This document shows, in pieces, positions 9,351-17,168 of a stretch of DNA of 64,000 nt. The stretch spans positions 43,524-107,523 of the forward strand of contig NZ_WUMN01000009.1 of assembly GCF_009826935.1 (NCBI RefSeq), in the 5' to 3' direction. Numbering within the stretch: the stretch's first letter is position 1; each line of letters opens with the position of its first letter. The position numbers were made by a program, and so were the translations under genes. A model generated the notes under the pieces. The model had not been told where the DNA came from. It did not search any database and was given only the letters and a program-made list of their open reading frames with translations. This DNA comes from Flavobacterium sp. Sd200 (GTDB lineage Bacteria > Bacteroidota > Bacteroidia > Flavobacteriales > Flavobacteriaceae).

Positions 9351-9389
9351 CAAAATCCCATAATGTTTTTATTGTGGGATTTTGTTTTT
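9351..9389 (+). terminator. Intrinsic terminator after the SDR gene
   Basis: CAAAATCCCATAAT (9351-9364) pairs with ATTGTGGGATTTTG (9371-9384) over 14 positions, with one G-U pair and a 6-base loop. TTTTTG follows. Confidence 0.8.
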
Positions 9390-9426
9390 GTGTTAATTCT
9401 TTTTTATGGATTTTGGGAATAATGAT

Positions 9427-9873
9427 TTATACGATTTTCTTAACCACATACGTAACAATAGCCCAAATAATGAACTGATTTTCTTCGGTTACTTTTATGG
9501 GGTGGTATGCTGGGTTTTCGGGTATAAGATACAGGCAGTCGGTTTCCAACTTTAGGCGCTTTACGGTAAACTCACCATCAATAAGGCAAATGGCAATACG
9601 TCTGTCTGCGGGTTCAAGGCTGCGGTCTACCACAAGCAGGTCACCATCGTCTATACCTGCATCTGTCATAGACGACCCTGCCACTTTTATATAAAACGTA
9701 CTTAAGGCATTGCGCGTAAGGTGCTGGTTGAGGTCTATTTTATACTCCATAAAATCGAGCGCAGGCGAAGGAAAACCTGCCGAAACACTATGATTTACAA
9801 GCGGCAGTGCAGTACCGGCCTCATGGTTTGGGGTATAAAAAGTAAGATTTGTTTTGTTTTTATCTACCGGCAT
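9427..9873 (-). CDS. umuD: UmuD-like autoproteolytic subunit of translesion polymerase (peptidase S24)
   Basis: The protein has 148 residues, the normal UmuD length. UmuD cleaves itself after RecA activation and then serves as the partner of UmuC in error-prone lesion bypass. The cleavage site Ala32-Gly33 (SVSAGFPSP), the catalytic Ser68 in GSSMTDAGI and the catalytic Lys105 in FTVKRLK are all present. Its ATG overlaps the last codons of umuC, so the two are translationally coupled. Here umuC comes first, the reverse of the E. coli umuDC order. Confidence 0.9.
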   Translation of the reverse strand: MPVDKNKTNLTFYTPNHEAGTALPLVNHSVSAGFPSPALDFMEYKIDLNQHLTRNALSTFYIKVAGSSMTDAGIDDGDLLVVDRSLEPADRRIAICLIDGEFTVKRLKLETDCLYLIPENPAYHPIKVTEENQFIIWAIVTYVVKKIV

Positions 9874-11135
9874 TGCACCACAAGTATTTCGTTAATGTCT
9901 GTAGTATAGCGGGGCGAAAGCATGTTTTGGTTCATGTCCCAGGTTTTTTGCGCCTGTGCACCAAGGCGAACAATACGGCTGCCCATTTTGCTGTTTACTT
10001 TATCCATGGTTTTCATGAGTGCTAAATGGCGTGGGTCTTCGTCGTTAAACAGGTTAAACTGCTTAGCGTTGTCGGGCACGAGTTCGCTCACAATAACACC
10101 TGCCTTTTTAAACTTAACCGTATCCGTACCAGCCAGCAGGTCTTTGAGTAATTGTATGGAAGCATTACTAATGGTAAGAGCCGAGTTTGTAGCAAACGGC
10201 AATGTAATTGCGCGGCTGTAATGATATTTAGGGGTGTCTATACTGTGTTTGTCTGCCACAAGCATTACAATAACGGTATGGCACATAGAGTTTTGCTTTC
10301 GCAGCTTTTCGGCGGTAACCGAGGCAAAGGTACTTACGCGTTCACGAATAAGGTCATAATCTTTAAGCTGCTTTGGGAAACTGCGTGTGGTGGCAATGCT
10401 CTTTTTTTGTTCGGGTACAGAGCCATCGCCAATAGCGGGATTGCCTTCCAGTTCCATTTTAATGCGCATGCCCACAACGCCCATTTCTTTTTTGATCCAT
10501 GGCTCTAATTGAGGCAGTGTAAAATCATAAGCAGTAAGTACGTTTTTAGCCTTAAGTTTTTTTGCAGTACGGTAACCTATGCCCCAAACGTCTTCTATTT
10601 TAAGCCACTTAAGGGCTTTAATACGCTTTTCTTCACTATCTATAACATAAATGCCCTGTGTACGCCCTTGAAATTTTTTAGCAATACGGTTGGCAGCTTT
10701 GCTAAGTGTTTTGCTTGGTGCAATGCCTACACAAATAGGCAGGCTAAGCCATTTTTGCACCCTGTTTCGCATTTCTAAACCCAAGGCATGATAGTTAGGT
10801 ACATCGACTCCGTTAAAATCTAAAAATGCTTCGTCTATACTATATTCTTCCACATTGGGGGTATAGAGGCGCATAATGCCCATAACACGTTGGCTAAGGT
10901 CGCCGTAGAGGGAGTAATTAGACGAGAAGACTTTTACATTGTTTTGTTGGAGCACCGCCCTGATCTTGAACTCAGGTTCGGCCATGCCTATGCCCAATGC
11001 TTTTGCTTCCTCGCTGCGCGATATAATACAGCCGTCGTTGTTAGACAATACTACAACAGGTTTGTCCTGCCATTGCGGCTGGAAAACCCTCTCGCAGGAT
11101 ACATAAAAGTTATTGCAGTCTACTAAGGCATACAT
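9864..11135 (-). CDS. umuC: Y-family translesion DNA polymerase UmuC
   Basis: The protein has 423 residues. It is the catalytic subunit of a DNA polymerase V-type complex. The N-terminal palm holds YALVDCNNFYVSCERVF with the first metal-binding Asp, and the second acidic motif is in EEYSIDEAFLDF. Helix-hairpin-helix and little-finger regions follow (WGIGYRTAKKLKAKN, then a C-terminal DUF4113-like part ending TTDINEILVV). Its end overlaps the umuD start by about 10 bases. A TAACTTTG box lies only 5 bases before the ATG (11148-11141 on the minus strand), so the mRNA may be leaderless. No LexA box was recognised. Confidence 0.92.
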   Translation of the reverse strand: MYALVDCNNFYVSCERVFQPQWQDKPVVVLSNNDGCIISRSEEAKALGIGMAEPEFKIRAVLQQNNVKVFSSNYSLYGDLSQRVMGIMRLYTPNVEEYSIDEAFLDFNGVDVPNYHALGLEMRNRVQKWLSLPICVGIAPSKTLSKAANRIAKKFQGRTQGIYVIDSEEKRIKALKWLKIEDVWGIGYRTAKKLKAKNVLTAYDFTLPQLEPWIKKEMGVVGMRIKMELEGNPAIGDGSVPEQKKSIATTRSFPKQLKDYDLIRERVSTFASVTAEKLRKQNSMCHTVIVMLVADKHSIDTPKYHYSRAITLPFATNSALTISNASIQLLKDLLAGTDTVKFKKAGVIVSELVPDNAKQFNLFNDEDPRHLALMKTMDKVNSKMGSRIVRLGAQAQKTWDMNQNMLSPRYTTDINEILVVQCR

Positions 11136-11140
11136 GAGTA

Positions 11141-11148
11141 CAAAGTTA
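11141..11148 (-). promoter_or_regulatory. Start-proximal -7 box of umuC
   Basis: On the minus strand TAACTTTG is followed by 5 bases and then the umuC ATG. If this is the -7 element, transcription would start at or next to the start codon. No TTG is present at the usual distance. Confidence 0.4.
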
Positions 11149-11178
11149 GCAGATTTGAGTTTGATTGCCTGTTAAAAA

Positions 11179-11751
11179 CTACAGCCTGTTCTTTTTAATT
11201 TGTTCCAGCCCCTGTAGTGTTGTGCCAATGTATGAGGCTATCATGTGGGCAGGTATTCGCTGTGCGGCCCTCCCGTATTTTGCAAGAAAGGTATAATACT
11301 TTTGAGCAGCAGAAAGACGAATGCTGTTGTTTACATTGTCTTCAGTAACCACAAGATGTTTTTGTATAAGCGTGCTCATCATGGTGTTAAATGCATCTAT
11401 TTTTTTGCTGAGCTCATAAAAGTCTTTTTGCTCTATGAGTATTACCACGGTGTCTTCTATGGCATCAACGCTGTAGGGTGTAGGTTTACCGCTTAAAATG
11501 CTTTGGCGGTCGCCTGCCCAGTAATTTTCGGGAGCAAAGCTCAGGGTAAATTCAGTGCCGTTAACATCGGTGTAAAAAGAACGCAGCAGGCCACTACACA
11601 CAAAGGCGTTGTAAATCCACAAAGTGCCCTCCTGCATTAATAATTCGCCTTTGCTTATTTTTTTAACCTGGCTTACCGCTTTTATTTGCTCTATTTCGGC
11701 ATTGGTAAATTTGGCTTTGTCATTCAGGTAGCTGCAAAAATTTTCAAACAT
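11179..11751 (-). CDS. Crp/Fnr-family transcriptional regulator
   Basis: The protein has 190 residues. Residues 15-120 form a cyclic-nucleotide-binding-like beta-roll (KGELLMQEGTLWIYNAFVCS, then FSPENYW-like FAPENYWAGDRQS). The C-terminal helix-turn-helix is short (RIPAHMIASYIGTTLQGLEQ then IKKNRL), the layout typical of Bacteroidetes Crp-like regulators. The residues that contact cAMP phosphate in E. coli CRP are not obvious, so the ligand is unknown. A TATATTTG box on the minus strand at 11784-11777 is a likely -7 element. It is divergent from the SDR gene at 11918 and may control it. Confidence 0.85.
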   Translation of the reverse strand: MFENFCSYLNDKAKFTNAEIEQIKAVSQVKKISKGELLMQEGTLWIYNAFVCSGLLRSFYTDVNGTEFTLSFAPENYWAGDRQSILSGKPTPYSVDAIEDTVVILIEQKDFYELSKKIDAFNTMMSTLIQKHLVVTEDNVNNSIRLSAAQKYYTFLAKYGRAAQRIPAHMIASYIGTTLQGLEQIKKNRL

Positions 11752-11917
11752 AGGAGTTCATTATGTTGTATATTCTCAAATATACAAAAAGTATGCCTGT
11801 GTTTTTTATCATATTTTCATTTTAGGATGGTTCCTGATCTTAATTTAACGCTTCTTTTTGAAGCTTTAATTAGAAAAAGCATTAACTTTATAGTACAAAT
11901 TTTAAAACAAAACAGAT

Positions 11918-12670
11918 ATGTCTTTATTAGCAGGCAAAATAGCGGTAGTTTCGGGTGCAGGATCCGGAATAGGCCGCGCCATAGCACAAACTTATGCCCG
12001 TGAGGGTGCAAAAGTTGTTGTTGCCGATGTGAGTACAGAACACGGTGAAGAAACCGTAAAAGCTATACAGGATGCCGGTGGGGATGCTTTTTTTGTAAAA
12101 GCCGATTCGTCCTTGCCGGAAGAAAATAAAAAACTGGTTGAGGCCGTTGTGGCAAAATATGGCAGGCTGGATGTGGCCTGCAACAATGCTGGAATAGGTG
12201 GCCCGGCCACACCAACCGGTGAATATGATGTTACTGCATGGGATAAAGTAATTGCCCTTAACCTTAGTGGTGTATTTTATGCCTGTCGTTATCAATTGGA
12301 GCAAATGGAAAAAAACGGAGGGGGCAGTATTGTAAATATAGCTTCTATACACGGCACAGTAGCGGCACCAAACAGTGTGGCCTATACGGCGTCTAAGCAT
12401 GGAGTAGTGGGACTCACTAAAAATATTGCTGCAGAATATGGTCAAAAAAACATTCGCTGTAATGCGGTTGGCCCAGGCTATATAGAAACTCCGTTACTAA
12501 CAGCACATGCCAATCAGGATATGTTGAAAGCTCTTGAAGCTAAATCTGTAATGAACAGGTTGGGCACACCACAGGAAATAGCAGAGTTGGTTACCTTTTT
12601 AAGCTCAGAAAAATCATCGTTTACTACAGGTGGCTATTTTATTGCCGATGGCGGTTACACCATTGTATAA
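11918..12670 (+). CDS. SDR-family oxidoreductase (glucose 1-dehydrogenase/3-oxoacyl-ACP reductase-like)
   Basis: The protein has 250 residues and is a classical SDR. The NAD(P) loop SGAGSGIG is at residues 12-19, an Asp at the end of strand 2 (VVADVS) suggests NAD(H) preference, NNAGIGG is present, and the catalytic Ser, Tyr and Lys are in VNIASIHGT and YTASKHG. The C-terminus GGYFIADGGYTIV matches the classical SDR ending. Substrate cannot be told from sequence. The upstream TTTTTG, 22 bases, TAACTTTA (11856-11890) resembles a promoter with one mismatch. It is followed by a convergent terminator. Confidence 0.85.
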   Translation: MSLLAGKIAVVSGAGSGIGRAIAQTYAREGAKVVVADVSTEHGEETVKAIQDAGGDAFFVKADSSLPEENKKLVEAVVAKYGRLDVACNNAGIGGPATPTGEYDVTAWDKVIALNLSGVFYACRYQLEQMEKNGGGSIVNIASIHGTVAAPNSVAYTASKHGVVGLTKNIAAEYGQKNIRCNAVGPGYIETPLLTAHANQDMLKALEAKSVMNRLGTPQEIAELVTFLSSEKSSFTTGGYFIADGGYTIV

Positions 12671-12700
12671 ACAGACGCTTCTTTACACAAACAACAAAAC

Positions 12701-12729
12701 AACAGCTGCCTTTTGGCGGCTGTTTTGCT
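12701..12729. terminator. Bidirectional terminator between convergent SDR and MFS genes
   Basis: AACAGCTGCC (12701-12710) pairs with GGCGGCTGTT (12715-12724) around a TTTT loop. A short T run follows on the plus strand and a T-rich run (TTGTTTTGTTTG) on the minus strand. Confidence 0.7.
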
Positions 12730-12755
12730 TATCGGTAGATTGCATAATCGGGGAA

Positions 12756-13931
12756 TTATTGTAAAGTAGCTTTTTTCTTTTCGTACCAATAGGTGTAAAC
12801 AAATGCAAGCAGCACAATTATAGCCGACGCATACATTAAAAGCGGAATGCGGGCGATGATGTCCTGATAATACCAGCCCGAAATAAGTGCCCCCAGGCCA
12901 ATACCGGCCTCAAGGGCAATATACATAGTTGCCATGGCTTTGCCACGGTGGTCGGGCAGGCTCATGTCTACCGTCCAGGCATTAAGTGCAGGCGATAGTA
13001 TTCCGGCTGCAATGCCATATACAATAGAGCCAATTAAAAGTCCGGTAAGGTTTTGGGCAAAGCCCGTTAGCGATATTCCGGCGGCAAGCAGTACGAGCCC
13101 CAGTTTTATAACGCGAATGCGACCGTATTTGTCTGAAGCCTTTCCTGCCACAAAGCGTATAACTAAAGATGCTATGGTAAACACCATAAAAAACATGCCT
13201 TTATTTTCTACGCCAATAGAGGATGTAAAATCTGGCAGGAGCGTCAGGATTACACCACTGCTTATGTAAGCCATAAAAGTAACAATGCCGGCCGGGAGTA
13301 CCTCTGGGGCAATAATATCTTTACGGGTTATTTTGAGTAGTTTAAAACTGAACTTTTGCTTTACAGCTATGGTTTCTTTAAGATGGGTAAGTATAAGTAT
13401 AGACAGCAGCGCAAAGGCTGACGATACATAAAATAATATGTTTAATGAAAAATGTCGTGTAAGATAGTCTCCAATAGCAGGGCCAATGGCCATTCCGGTG
13501 CTAAAGCACAAACCGTGTATGCCAAGGGCTTCTCCCCAGCGTTCTTTGGGAGCAATATCGGCAACATAGGCAGCAGTGGCAGTAGGTTTAAATCCTGTGC
13601 TGAAACCATGAATGAGCCTTAAAAACAAAAAGCCCGATACACTGCCCAGTACAGGATATAATATGCCGCAAACAAAACACACCAGCGATCCAAACGCCAT
13701 TACAGGCACGCGGCCAACGGTGTCGGTAAGCCGACCGCTAAATGGTCTCGATATTCCTGCTGTAAGAGTAAAAAGCGCAATGATCAACCCTTTATATTCT
13801 GCACCACCAAGACTGCTTAGATAGGCAGGCAGTTCGGGTATAAGCATATTAAAGCTTGCCGAAAATAGCAGTGAGCTAAGGCACAGCAATCCGAAATGCA
13901 GGTTGTATATGGGGTGGGCGGTTTTTTGCAT
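12756..13931 (-). CDS. MFS transporter
   Basis: The protein has 391 residues and 12 predicted helices. The loop 2-3 signature appears as RPFSGRLTDTVGRVPVMAFG and is partly repeated in the second half as RFVAGKASDKYGRIRVI. The drug-efflux motif C region (ALGIHGLCFSTGMAIGPAIG) in helix 5 points to an exporter. The substrate is unknown. A TACCTTTG box on the minus strand (13953-13946) lies 14 bases before the start. It is convergent with the SDR gene. Confidence 0.85.
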   Translation of the reverse strand: MQKTAHPIYNLHFGLLCLSSLLFSASFNMLIPELPAYLSSLGGAEYKGLIIALFTLTAGISRPFSGRLTDTVGRVPVMAFGSLVCFVCGILYPVLGSVSGFLFLRLIHGFSTGFKPTATAAYVADIAPKERWGEALGIHGLCFSTGMAIGPAIGDYLTRHFSLNILFYVSSAFALLSILILTHLKETIAVKQKFSFKLLKITRKDIIAPEVLPAGIVTFMAYISSGVILTLLPDFTSSIGVENKGMFFMVFTIASLVIRFVAGKASDKYGRIRVIKLGLVLLAAGISLTGFAQNLTGLLIGSIVYGIAAGILSPALNAWTVDMSLPDHRGKAMATMYIALEAGIGLGALISGWYYQDIIARIPLLMYASAIIVLLAFVYTYWYEKKKATLQ

Positions 13932-14092
13932 GTTTTTGAAGACTGCAAAGGTAACGATTTTTAGATTATGAGAGTAAAACGCTAATCTGTTGTATAGCCA
14001 AGTTTACTAACAACCAAAAACCCAACGCCTAATACCTAATACCCGGAAAATAATTTTAACTCGTAAACCCTTTACACAAAAACGTTTTTACT

Positions 14093-14100
14093 TAAATTTG
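14093..14100 (+). promoter_or_regulatory. Probable -7 box for the HMA lipoprotein gene
   Basis: TAAATTTG at 14093-14100 matches TAnnTTTG. A TTTAC stretch at 14071, 19 bases upstream, is an imperfect partner. ATG 14135 follows 34 bases later. Confidence 0.45.
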
Positions 14101-14134
14101 TGACTCAGAATATTACATTAATACCATAGAGCTT

Positions 14135-14704
14135 ATGAATTTTGCTAAAAAACTTTCTATAATGGCTGTTGCAGCCCTGGTGTTTGCAGCCTGTAAAGAT
14201 ACTTCTAAAGACGGAAACCTTGAAACGCCTGCCGAAGGTGTGGTGACCGACAGCACACAAAATAAAGAAACCGCAGCCAACCTCGAAACTGCTACCTTTA
14301 AAATAGACGGAATGACCTGCCCAATGGGATGCGCTGCCACTATAGAGCAAAAACTGTCTAAGATGGATGGCGTAGAAAGTGCCAAAGTTGATTTTGACAG
14401 CAAAACAGCTACTATATCTTTCGACCCTGCTAAGCAAACTGCCGAGACATTTGTACAAACGGTAGAAAAAATTGCCGATGGTGCCTACAAAGTTTCTGAT
14501 GTAAAATCATCGGGCGATAAAGCATACTACAATGCTGCGAGCCACGATAAAGACAAAAAGAAAAAGAAAAAAGCTAAAGCTGCCAAAGCCGAAACTAAAG
14601 AAGCTAAGGCTGCTTGCGCAGCTGAAGGCAAAAAAGGTGGGTGTTGTGCTGCAGGTGCAGAGGCTAAAAAATCGTGCCACGAAACTAAAGGAGGCAGTCT
14701 GTAA
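14135..14704 (+). CDS. Heavy-metal-associated (HMA) domain lipoprotein with Cys-rich tail
   Basis: The protein has 189 residues. The lipobox LVFAAC places the lipidated Cys at residue 20, so it is anchored in a membrane and faces the periplasm or the outside. Residues 50-120 form an HMA domain (FKIDGMTCPMGCAATIEQKL, then SKMDGVESAKVDF). The metal motif is C62-P-M-G-C66, with three residues between the cysteines rather than the usual two. The last 60 residues are Lys/Ala-rich and then Cys-rich (ACAAEGKKGGCCAAG, SCHETKGG), giving more possible metal ligands. It probably binds copper or a similar soft metal. No transporter is next to it. A terminator follows directly. Confidence 0.8.
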   Translation: MNFAKKLSIMAVAALVFAACKDTSKDGNLETPAEGVVTDSTQNKETAANLETATFKIDGMTCPMGCAATIEQKLSKMDGVESAKVDFDSKTATISFDPAKQTAETFVQTVEKIADGAYKVSDVKSSGDKAYYNAASHDKDKKKKKKAKAAKAETKEAKAACAAEGKKGGCCAAGAEAKKSCHETKGGSL

Positions 14705-14731
14705 TTTCTAACAGACACTCAAAAAATAGTA

Positions 14732-14757
14732 AGCAGCTCTTAGGGCTGCTTTTTTTG
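14732..14757 (+). terminator. Intrinsic terminator after the HMA lipoprotein gene
   Basis: AGCAGC (14732-14737) pairs with GCTGCT (14745-14750), followed by a run of seven T. Confidence 0.75.
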
Positions 14758-14853
14758 TGGTTGCAGGGAATGGTCTTAATATTTTGTGAATTTAAGGGTG
14801 TTTGGGTTGTAAAATTTACAAAAACATTATAAAACGCGCTTTTAAGGGTGGTT

Positions 14854-14861
14854 TATCTTTG
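14854..14861 (+). promoter_or_regulatory. Probable -7 box for the WG-repeat-like gene, with a repeated upstream decamer
   Basis: TATCTTTG matches TAnnTTTG. The decamer TTTAAGGGTG occurs twice upstream, at 14791-14800 and 14841-14850, 50 bases apart. It could be a regulator site, but this is a guess. No TTG is at the usual distance. Confidence 0.4.
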
Positions 14862-14902
14862 TTGGGGAGAGCATACAACTAACTAATTTAATACCCTTAA
14901 TC

Positions 14903-15994
14903 ATGATAAGAACAGTTATTACCTGCATTTTGGCACTTTTTAGCGGAGGGCTATTTGCACAGGACAGCGTTGATACATGGACGGCATTTGATACTATTGC
15001 AGGAGATCTTACCTATACAGGCTTTAAAGACAACAGAGGGGTGGTAAAAATACCACCCGTGTTTACAGGTCGCACGGTTGCGAGAAAATTTGATAACATT
15101 ATTTGTGCAATGGAGTTTGTAAGCAACCGCTATACGGACCCTGTTTATATAACCAAAACGGGTGCGGTTATAAAAGACAGTATTTATATGTTGGACTATA
15201 CGTTTGATTGCGAGAGTGAGGGACACATAAGATACAAAGACCCTGAGACAGGAAACGTGGGTATGTTTAACGGTAACGGAAAGGTAGTGGTGCCAGCCAT
15301 TTATAACGATCTTAGCCGCGTATATAACGGCATGATGGTTGGTCTTAAAGGAGCTGAAAAAGAAACGACTGCCGGTAGCTTTTTTTGGAAAGGCGGCAAA
15401 AAGCAACTTTTAAATACCAACAACAAAGTGCTGGTAGACAGTTTGGATAACAGCGGGCATTTAAATTTTTATTCGCTTAAGGTTTCCAATACAAAAGGTA
15501 GCGACAGTGCAAGGCGTTATTTTAAAGGACAGGATGGCAAGTATTATTCGTTTACTGATTTTGAGGAAGACCTTAAGGCGTGGGTAAGCAACGACCTTCT
15601 TAAAGAACTTACCGAAGAGTGCCTGATATTAAATACTTTTGATACTATAAAATATTCTGATTTTGGTAAAGAAAAAGAATGGGTGTTAGAAGATAAAAAT
15701 AGCTTTATAAACCGTAATTTTGAAAACGTTAAACGTGGTCTTGCAGACCTTGGTACAAACCCTAAAAACTATATGGTTACAACCGAGATCATCGTGAAGC
15801 ATATATTTGAGCCAGAAAGCTATAGCGAATATTACAACAATTGTAACGAGATAAAATACTGGCAGTATCCTGTAATGAGTATAACGACCAGAACAGGCAG
15901 GGCAAATGCCGATGCACCGCGTTTTTACTTTTTATATACACCAAACGGGTATAAGCTTATTGGAGTGCAGCAGCAGCACAACAGCCTGAAATAA
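14903..15994 (+). CDS. Secreted WG-repeat-like protein of unknown function
   Basis: The protein has 363 residues. A signal peptide ends near residue 19 (ILALFSGGLFAQDS). At least two stretches look like WG repeats: GFKDNRGVVKIPPVFTGR followed by KFDNIICAM, and GMFNGNGKVVVPAIYNDLSR. These beta-rich repeats are common in exported Bacteroidetes proteins. The C-terminal half (about 200-363) has no family I recognise. It contains an acidic helix-rich part and a beta-rich end. The DUF4286 gene follows 22 bp later in the same direction, so the two may be co-transcribed. Confidence 0.65.
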   Translation: MIRTVITCILALFSGGLFAQDSVDTWTAFDTIAGDLTYTGFKDNRGVVKIPPVFTGRTVARKFDNIICAMEFVSNRYTDPVYITKTGAVIKDSIYMLDYTFDCESEGHIRYKDPETGNVGMFNGNGKVVVPAIYNDLSRVYNGMMVGLKGAEKETTAGSFFWKGGKKQLLNTNNKVLVDSLDNSGHLNFYSLKVSNTKGSDSARRYFKGQDGKYYSFTDFEEDLKAWVSNDLLKELTEECLILNTFDTIKYSDFGKEKEWVLEDKNSFINRNFENVKRGLADLGTNPKNYMVTTEIIVKHIFEPESYSEYYNNCNEIKYWQYPVMSITTRTGRANADAPRFYFLYTPNGYKLIGVQQQHNSLK

Positions 15995-16016
15995 AGAAGC
16001 CAAACCAAAAACAAAA

Positions 16017-16337
16017 ATGATAATTTACAACGTTACCTCTAATGTAGACGACAGCATACACGACAAATGGATGGCGTGGATGATGGAAAAGCACATACCA
16101 AAAATTATGGAGACCGGTAAGTTTTACAAAATTAAAATTGTAAAAGTGCTGGGAGACGAACAACACGGCGGCGTTACTTATTCGGTGCAGTATTCTGCTG
16201 ACAGCCGCGAAAAGCTCGACGAATATTACCGTGATCATGCTCCTGAATTCCGTGCTGAGCTAAGACAGCTTTTTGGAGACAAGATTTTACAGTTCAGGAC
16301 TGAGCTGGAAATTATACAGGAGTTTAAAATGATTTAA
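16017..16337 (+). CDS. DUF4286 family protein
   Basis: The protein has 106 residues. It begins MIIYNVTSNVDDSIHDKWM and continues with the conserved WMMEKHIPKIMETGKF segment, the usual DUF4286 pattern, with an antibody-like small alpha/beta fold expected. Function is unknown. In Flavobacteria this gene commonly sits just before rsmA, as here, where rsmA starts 51 bp downstream. Confidence 0.85.
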   Translation: MIIYNVTSNVDDSIHDKWMAWMMEKHIPKIMETGKFYKIKIVKVLGDEQHGGVTYSVQYSADSREKLDEYYRDHAPEFRAELRQLFGDKILQFRTELEIIQEFKMI

Positions 16338-16352
16338 AATTAGGGCTGCTTA

Positions 16353-16384
16353 TTGCCGTTATTGTGCAATAACAGCGATATTTG
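16353..16384 (+). promoter_or_regulatory. Possible promoter just before rsmA
   Basis: TTG at 16353-16355, 21 bases, then GATATTTG at 16377-16384 matches the consensus except for the first base of the -7 box. Only 4 bases separate it from ATG 16389. Confidence 0.4.
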
Positions 16385-16388
16385 CAGC

Positions 16389-17168
16389 ATGGATAAAGTT
16401 AAAGCCAAAAAACACCTTGGGCAGCATTTTTTAAAGGATGAAGGTATAGCCCGCGATATTGCCGATACGCTCTCGTTAGAAGGGTATAGTAAAGTATTGG
16501 AAATAGGCCCCGGCATGGGAGTGCTTACCAAATATCTTCTACAAAAAGATACAGAAACTTTTGTTATTGAGATCGATACCGAATCGGTAGAATATCTTAA
16601 TGCGCATTACCCAAAACTGCATGGACATATCATATCTAAAGATTTTTTAAAATATGATGTGTCTGAAGATTTTGGGGTAGAGCCGTTGGCTATAATCGGT
16701 AACTTTCCGTATAATATATCTTCGCAAATAGTATTCAGGACACTTGAACTCCGCGACCGCATACCCGAATTTGCAGGGATGTTCCAAAAGGAAGTAGCAG
16801 AACGCATTTGCGAAAAAAAAGGCAGTAAGACCTATGGTATATTATCGGTTTTAACGCAGGCTTTTTATGATGCCGAATATCTTTTTACGGTAGATGAAAA
16901 CGTATTTAACCCGCCTCCAAAAGTAAAAAGCGGTGTTTTGCGTTTAAGGCGAAAAGAAAATTACCATCTTCCGGTAGACGAAAAACTGTTTTTCAGGGTG
17001 GTAAAAGACGCCTTTAACCAAAGAAGAAAAACACTTCGTAACAGTTTAAAAACATACCTGCACTCGCAGGATTTAAAGGAAGATAGTATATTTGACCTCC
17101 GTCCGGAGCAACTTTCGGTAGAACAGTTTATAGACCTTACAAAAAAAATAGTCGCCTATGGAGTTTAA
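16389..17168 (+). CDS. rsmA: 16S rRNA (adenine(1518)-N(6)/adenine(1519)-N(6))-dimethyltransferase RsmA
   Basis: The protein has 259 residues. RsmA (KsgA) dimethylates two adjacent adenines near the 3' end of 16S rRNA during small-subunit assembly. Visible family marks are KAKKHLGQHFLKDEGIARDI at the N-terminus, the SAM motif VLEIGPGMGVLTKYLL, the acidic VIEIDTESVEYL, the catalytic NFPYNIS and the RRKTLRNSLK segment. ATG 16389 is chosen over the open frame from 16353 because the conserved N-terminus begins there. Its last codons overlap the start of mgtE by 11 bases, so the two are co-transcribed and probably coupled. Confidence 0.95.
   Translation: MDKVKAKKHLGQHFLKDEGIARDIADTLSLEGYSKVLEIGPGMGVLTKYLLQKDTETFVIEIDTESVEYLNAHYPKLHGHIISKDFLKYDVSEDFGVEPLAIIGNFPYNISSQIVFRTLELRDRIPEFAGMFQKEVAERICEKKGSKTYGILSVLTQAFYDAEYLFTVDENVFNPPPKVKSGVLRLRRKENYHLPVDEKLFFRVVKDAFNQRRKTLRNSLKTYLHSQDLKEDSIFDLRPEQLSVEQFIDLTKKIVAYGV

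Noticed and set aside
11927..12445. 172-codon minus-strand frame inside the SDR gene
   Set aside because: Antisense shadow without protein-like composition.
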